A stretch of DNA of 24,245 bases from an uncultured Succinatimonas sp. (GTDB taxonomy: Bacteria; Pseudomonadota; Gammaproteobacteria; Enterobacterales; Succinivibrionaceae), in assembly GCF_905203285.1 (NCBI RefSeq), contig NZ_CAJKVK010000024.1, positions 1 through 24,245 of the forward strand, written 5' to 3'. The position numbers and the translations under genes are program-made. This document shows, in pieces, positions 21,100-24,245 of the stretch (positions are counted from its first letter, which is position 1; every line of letters starts with the position of its first letter). Below the pieces are notes generated by a model. That model was not told the DNA's origin and ran no database searches. It saw only the letters and a list, made by a program, of their open reading frames with translations.

Positions 21100-22380
21100 A
21101 TGGTAGGTCTGACTCTATTAATCGCCCTTATCGTTCTGTTAATTCTCAACGTACCTGTCGGTATCGCCTTGGGCGTATCCAGTATGTTTGCTTTGGTGGT
21201 TGGCGACACCTTAAGCTTAACCTCCATTCCGCAGGCATTAATCACCAGCTGCGACTCCTTCCCGATCCTTGCTATTCCTTTGTTCATTTTGGCAGGTGAC
21301 TTGATGGGCGCTGGTGGCGTATCTCGCCGTATTCTTGACGTCTGCAACGTGTTCTTCGGCCGTATTACCGGCGGTTTAGCCATCGTTACCGTTTTAGTCT
21401 GCATGTTCTTCGCTGCAGTATCAGGATCCGGTCCTGCAACCGTAGCCGCAGTAGGTACCATGGTAATTCCGACCATGTTAAAGCTCGGCTATGACCGTTC
21501 ATTCGTTCTAGCTCTAGTCGCAACCGCAGGCTCAATCGGTGTTATTATTCCGCCGTCAATTCCGATGGTTATTTTCGGTGTTTCCACCGGTACTTCCGTT
21601 ACCTCCCTCTTCATGGGCGGTTTCTTCCCCGGCTTCTTAATCGGCTTCTCCCTCATTGCTTACTGCTATTGGTTTGCCAAGAAGCACGGTTACACCGGTT
21701 CAAAAGAACCGTTTGACGGTAAGAAAGCCTGGGCCGCAACCTGGGAAGCAAAATGGGCATTAATTAACCCGGTAATCATCTTAGGCGGTATTTACACAGG
21801 TCTCTTCACCCCGACCGAAGCTGCTGCAGTTGCTGCAATTTATGCCTATATCTGCGGTGCTTTTATTTACCGCGAATTGCCTCCTAAAAAGTTAATTAAG
21901 GCAATCAGTACTTCATGCTCCACCACCGCAACCACCATGGTTATCTTGGGATGCGCTACCGCATTTACCAAGATCATCACCATTGAGCAAATCCCGACCA
22001 TGGTAACCCAGATGATGATGACTGTTTCCGACAGCCCGATCGTCATTCTGCTCCTTATCAACTTGATTTTGCTCATTGTCGGCTGCTTCATGGATACCAC
22101 TCCGGCCATCTTGGTTTTGGCTCCGATCCTCTTGCCGGTAGCTACCTCTATCGGTCTTGATCCGATCCATTTCGGCCTTATCATGGTTACCAACTTGGCA
22201 ATCGGCTTCATTACTCCGCCTTTAGGAATCAACCTCTTCGTGGCTTCACGAATTTCCGATTCCTCAATGGAAGTTATTTTGAAAGGTATCGTACCGTTCA
22301 TTTTGATCATGCTCATAGACTTGATGCTCATTACCTTCATCCCGGACATCGTTATGTTCCTGCCTGATTTAATGAAGTAA
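21100..22380 (+). CDS. dctM: TRAP transporter large membrane subunit (DctM family)
   Basis: This transport subunit has 426 residues and is hydrophobic throughout, with about 11-12 membrane segments, the usual length. Family landmarks are the N-terminal LNVPVGIALGVSS, PLFILAGDLMGAGGVSRRILD, the glycine/proline-rich SGSGPATVAAVGTMVIPTM and SIGVIIPPSIPMVIFG, and near the C-terminus MDTTPAILVLAPILLPVA and ITPPLGINLFVAS. These match the two hairpin repeats of elevator-type carriers. It starts 12 bases after dctQ behind AAGGAG, so the two are tightly coupled. The gene uses many C-ending codons typical of highly expressed genes. A strong terminator follows. Confidence 0.95.
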   Translation: MVGLTLLIALIVLLILNVPVGIALGVSSMFALVVGDTLSLTSIPQALITSCDSFPILAIPLFILAGDLMGAGGVSRRILDVCNVFFGRITGGLAIVTVLVCMFFAAVSGSGPATVAAVGTMVIPTMLKLGYDRSFVLALVATAGSIGVIIPPSIPMVIFGVSTGTSVTSLFMGGFFPGFLIGFSLIAYCYWFAKKHGYTGSKEPFDGKKAWAATWEAKWALINPVIILGGIYTGLFTPTEAAAVAAIYAYICGAFIYRELPPKKLIKAISTSCSTTATTMVILGCATAFTKIITIEQIPTMVTQMMMTVSDSPIVILLLINLILLIVGCFMDTTPAILVLAPILLPVATSIGLDPIHFGLIMVTNLAIGFITPPLGINLFVASRISDSSMEVILKGIVPFILIMLIDLMLITFIPDIVMFLPDLMK

Positions 22381-22397
22381 GAGTTTATGTATAACTT

Positions 22398-22430
22398 AAA
22401 AAAACAGCAGGCATGTCCTGCTGTTTTTTT
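22398..22430 (+). terminator. Strong intrinsic terminator between dctM and the dehydratase gene
   Basis: CAGCAGG (22405-22411), loop CATGT, CCTGCTG (22417-22423), seven A before and seven T after. The A and T runs can extend the stem. It ends four bases before the ribosome site (AGGAG) of the next gene. Confidence 0.9.
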
Positions 22431-22444
22431 CATAGGAGATAAAA

Positions 22445-24115
22445 ATGCGCAGTCAAGATATTATGCAAGGTCCTGAGTGGGCCAATGTCCGCGCACTATA
22501 CAAAGCTGGCGGTTATACCGATGCAGAACTTAAAAAACCGCTCATCGGTGTCGTTAACGCCTTTAACGATATCTGCCCTGGTCACGTCGTGTTAAAAGAC
22601 ATGACCAAGCGTGTTAAAGAAGGAATTTACGCTGCAGGCGGTACCCCGCTTGAGTTCGGGACCATCGGTGCCTGTGACGGAATCGCAATGGCGCATGACG
22701 GCATGAAATATATTCTGCCGGGTCGTGAAGATATTGCCAACGATATTGAAACCATGGTTCAGGCTCATCGCCTTGACGGTCTCGTATTGTTAGGATCTTG
22801 CGATAAAATTGTACCGGGTATGCTTTTAGGCGCATTGCGCGTCAATATTCCATCCGTTTTCGTAAACGGAGGTCCTGCATTACCGGGACGTATGAAGCAA
22901 AATAACCCCTACGGCGGCGAATACATCGATCACTCGATTATTCAGCAGTCAGAAGGTGCTTTAAAATCAGGAAAAATCACACAAAAAGAATTTGATTGGC
23001 TTGAAAACAACGCTGTACCGACAATCGGTTCTTGCGCAATGCTCGGTACCGCCAACACCATGTGCTGTCTGGCTGAAGCCATGGGCATGGCCTTACCCGG
23101 CACCGCCGCAATTCCAGCTGTTTACTCACAAAGAATGCAAGCAGCTTTCAACTCAGGCTTTGCTGTAGTCGATTTAGTTAAAAAAGACATAAAGCCGCGT
23201 GATGTGGTAAACCGTAAAACCATTGAGAACGCAATTCGCGTTAACTCCGCCATCGGCGGCTCTACCAATGCCGTTTTACATATGCTTGCCATCGCCTATG
23301 AAGCACGAGTTGATTTTACTATCGATGATTTCGGTAAAGCTGCGTTAGAAGCTCCGCACCTTGTAGCCATGATCCCGGCAGGCGCCTATACCTTGCTTGA
23401 TTTCTATGAAGCCGGCGGTGTCCCTGCTGTCATGAAAGAAATGCAGTCGGTTTTATATCTTGATAACGTTACTTGCACCGGCAAGACTCTAAAAGAAAAC
23501 TTGGAGTTTTTTGAAAACCGCAATCGTGACGTCATTCATGCTATCGACAATCCGGTTCACAAATGGGGCGGTATTGCCATTCTCCACGGCAATCTTGCTC
23601 CTGAAGGTGCGGTTACCAAACCTTCGGCAATTCCTGCTGAAGCACATAAATTTACCGGTAAAGCCGTTATTTTTGAAAATGAGCAAGACGCCTTGGATGG
23701 TATTCGCGCGCTTAAAGTTCACGAAGGCGATGTCGTTGTTATTCGCAACGCAGGTCCGCGCGGCGGTCCCGGTATGCCTGAACAGTACAAAGCTATGAAA
23801 CTTTTGGTCGGAATGAATCTTGGAAGCAAAGTCTGTGTTATTACCGACGGCCGCTTCTCCGGCTCAAATAACGGCTGTTTCGTAGGGCACATCACTCCTG
23901 AAGCTTATGATGACGGTCCTATAAAATACTTAAGAAACGGCGATGAAATCTCCATTGATGTTGATGCCGGCATTATCGAAGCTAAAGTTGACTTCGAGGC
24001 ACGCCGCAAAGAAGGCGCTACCATGCCTGACAACAAGGTTGAAGGCTATCTCTACCACTACCGTAGAAATGTTGCCTCATCATCTTTAGGAGCTATCATC
24101 AAGACTCGCGATTAA
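22445..24115 (+). CDS. IlvD/Edd-family dehydratase (dihydroxy-acid or sugar-acid dehydratase)
   Basis: The 556 residues belong to the iron-sulphur dehydratases that convert 2,3-dihydroxy-acids or aldonates to 2-keto acids. Likely cluster ligands are C44 (NDICPGH), C119 (GSCDKIVPGM) and C197 (GSCAMLGTANTM). Metal-site residues are D78 (CDGIAMAHDGMKY) and D120, with K121 the expected carbamylated lysine. The catalytic serine is S472 in TDGRFSGSNNG. The N-terminal half resembles IlvD, but GSCAMLGTANTM departs from the usual GTCSGM. No branched-chain amino-acid genes are nearby, whereas a TRAP transporter and FCD regulator are. I therefore favour a sugar-acid substrate; true IlvD cannot be excluded. 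It has a good AGGAG site but lies right behind a terminator. Confidence 0.85.
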   Translation: MRSQDIMQGPEWANVRALYKAGGYTDAELKKPLIGVVNAFNDICPGHVVLKDMTKRVKEGIYAAGGTPLEFGTIGACDGIAMAHDGMKYILPGREDIANDIETMVQAHRLDGLVLLGSCDKIVPGMLLGALRVNIPSVFVNGGPALPGRMKQNNPYGGEYIDHSIIQQSEGALKSGKITQKEFDWLENNAVPTIGSCAMLGTANTMCCLAEAMGMALPGTAAIPAVYSQRMQAAFNSGFAVVDLVKKDIKPRDVVNRKTIENAIRVNSAIGGSTNAVLHMLAIAYEARVDFTIDDFGKAALEAPHLVAMIPAGAYTLLDFYEAGGVPAVMKEMQSVLYLDNVTCTGKTLKENLEFFENRNRDVIHAIDNPVHKWGGIAILHGNLAPEGAVTKPSAIPAEAHKFTGKAVIFENEQDALDGIRALKVHEGDVVVIRNAGPRGGPGMPEQYKAMKLLVGMNLGSKVCVITDGRFSGSNNGCFVGHITPEAYDDGPIKYLRNGDEISIDVDAGIIEAKVDFEARRKEGATMPDNKVEGYLYHYRRNVASSSLGAIIKTRD

Positions 24116-24137
24116 TTTTGTGTTTTTCTCATTCACA

Positions 24138-24168
24138 GCCGGGATATATTCGACAATCCCGGTTTTTT
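24138..24168 (+). terminator. Terminator after the dehydratase gene
   Basis: CCGGGAT (24139-24145) pairs with ATCCCGG (24156-24162) around a 10-base loop, followed by six T. Confidence 0.88.
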
Positions 24169-24245
24169 ATTTGTTCTCTGCTTTTTCCTTCCCTATTTGT
24201 CTGTTATCAAGATATTCTCATCTAAATAATTATTTATTATTTAAG

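Noticed and set aside
21021..22433. Long antisense reading frames across dctM (151 and 188 residues, minus strand)
   Set aside because: They mirror the biased codon pattern of dctM, have no ribosome sites or recognisable domains, and lie fully opposite a strong gene.
1..24245. CRISPR arrays, toxin-antitoxin pairs, restriction or phage-defence genes
   Set aside because: No direct-repeat array and no protein with such motifs was found on either strand.

Overview
The window looks like AT-rich chromosomal DNA of an anaerobic or gut-type gammaproteobacterium. Several gene blocks keep Escherichia coli-like neighbourhoods: zapA-fau; rlmE-ftsH-folP-glmM-secG; yhbY opposite greA; grpE-dnaK-dnaJ next to bamE. 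A TRAP transporter and a C-terminal-binding-protein-like dehydrogenase are also present. Succinivibrionaceae would fit, but that placement is an inference from gene order and composition. No tRNA, rRNA or CRISPR array was seen.

Layout. 1-1100 (+): a PerR-like Fur-family regulator with a perfect dyad over its own start, then an atypical 6-pyruvoyl-tetrahydropterin-synthase-family protein with a C-terminal zinc ribbon. 1130-2060 (+): zapA overlapping fau. 2060-7520 (-): rlmE-ftsH-folP-glmM-secG, where the gene in the folP slot has lost most of the dihydropteroate synthase active site. 7650-8910: yhbY (+), a small secreted protein made of 11-residue repeats that resembles the 7(1) septoil-knot family (-), and greA (-) with a leader attenuator. 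8996-13394 (-): grpE-dnaK-dnaJ with two clear sigma-32-type promoters; a 213-bp IS200/IS605-type deletion derivative separates dnaK from dnaJ. 13449-16901 (+): bamE, an unknown Sel1-like lipoprotein, and ppk1.

17181-24168 is an accessory catabolic block: a D-2-hydroxyacid dehydrogenase (+), a convergent FadR-type GntR regulator (-), and a dctP-dctQ-dctM TRAP operon (+) running into an IlvD/Edd-family dehydratase. A CRP-like site, a 9+8+9 dyad and a repeated 10-mer (CATCAGATCT, three copies, all intergenic) lie around the promoters. The likely role is CRP- and GntR-controlled uptake of a sugar acid or other hydroxy-carboxylate, followed by dehydration to a 2-keto acid. The substrate cannot be read from sequence.

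Most notable: the degenerate FolP in a conserved operon, the septoil-knot-like secreted protein whose start codon abuts the greA terminator, the cysteine-less PTPS with zinc ribbon beside a PerR-like regulator, and two IS605-type remnants that both sit just after a TTTAAC motif at gene 3' ends.
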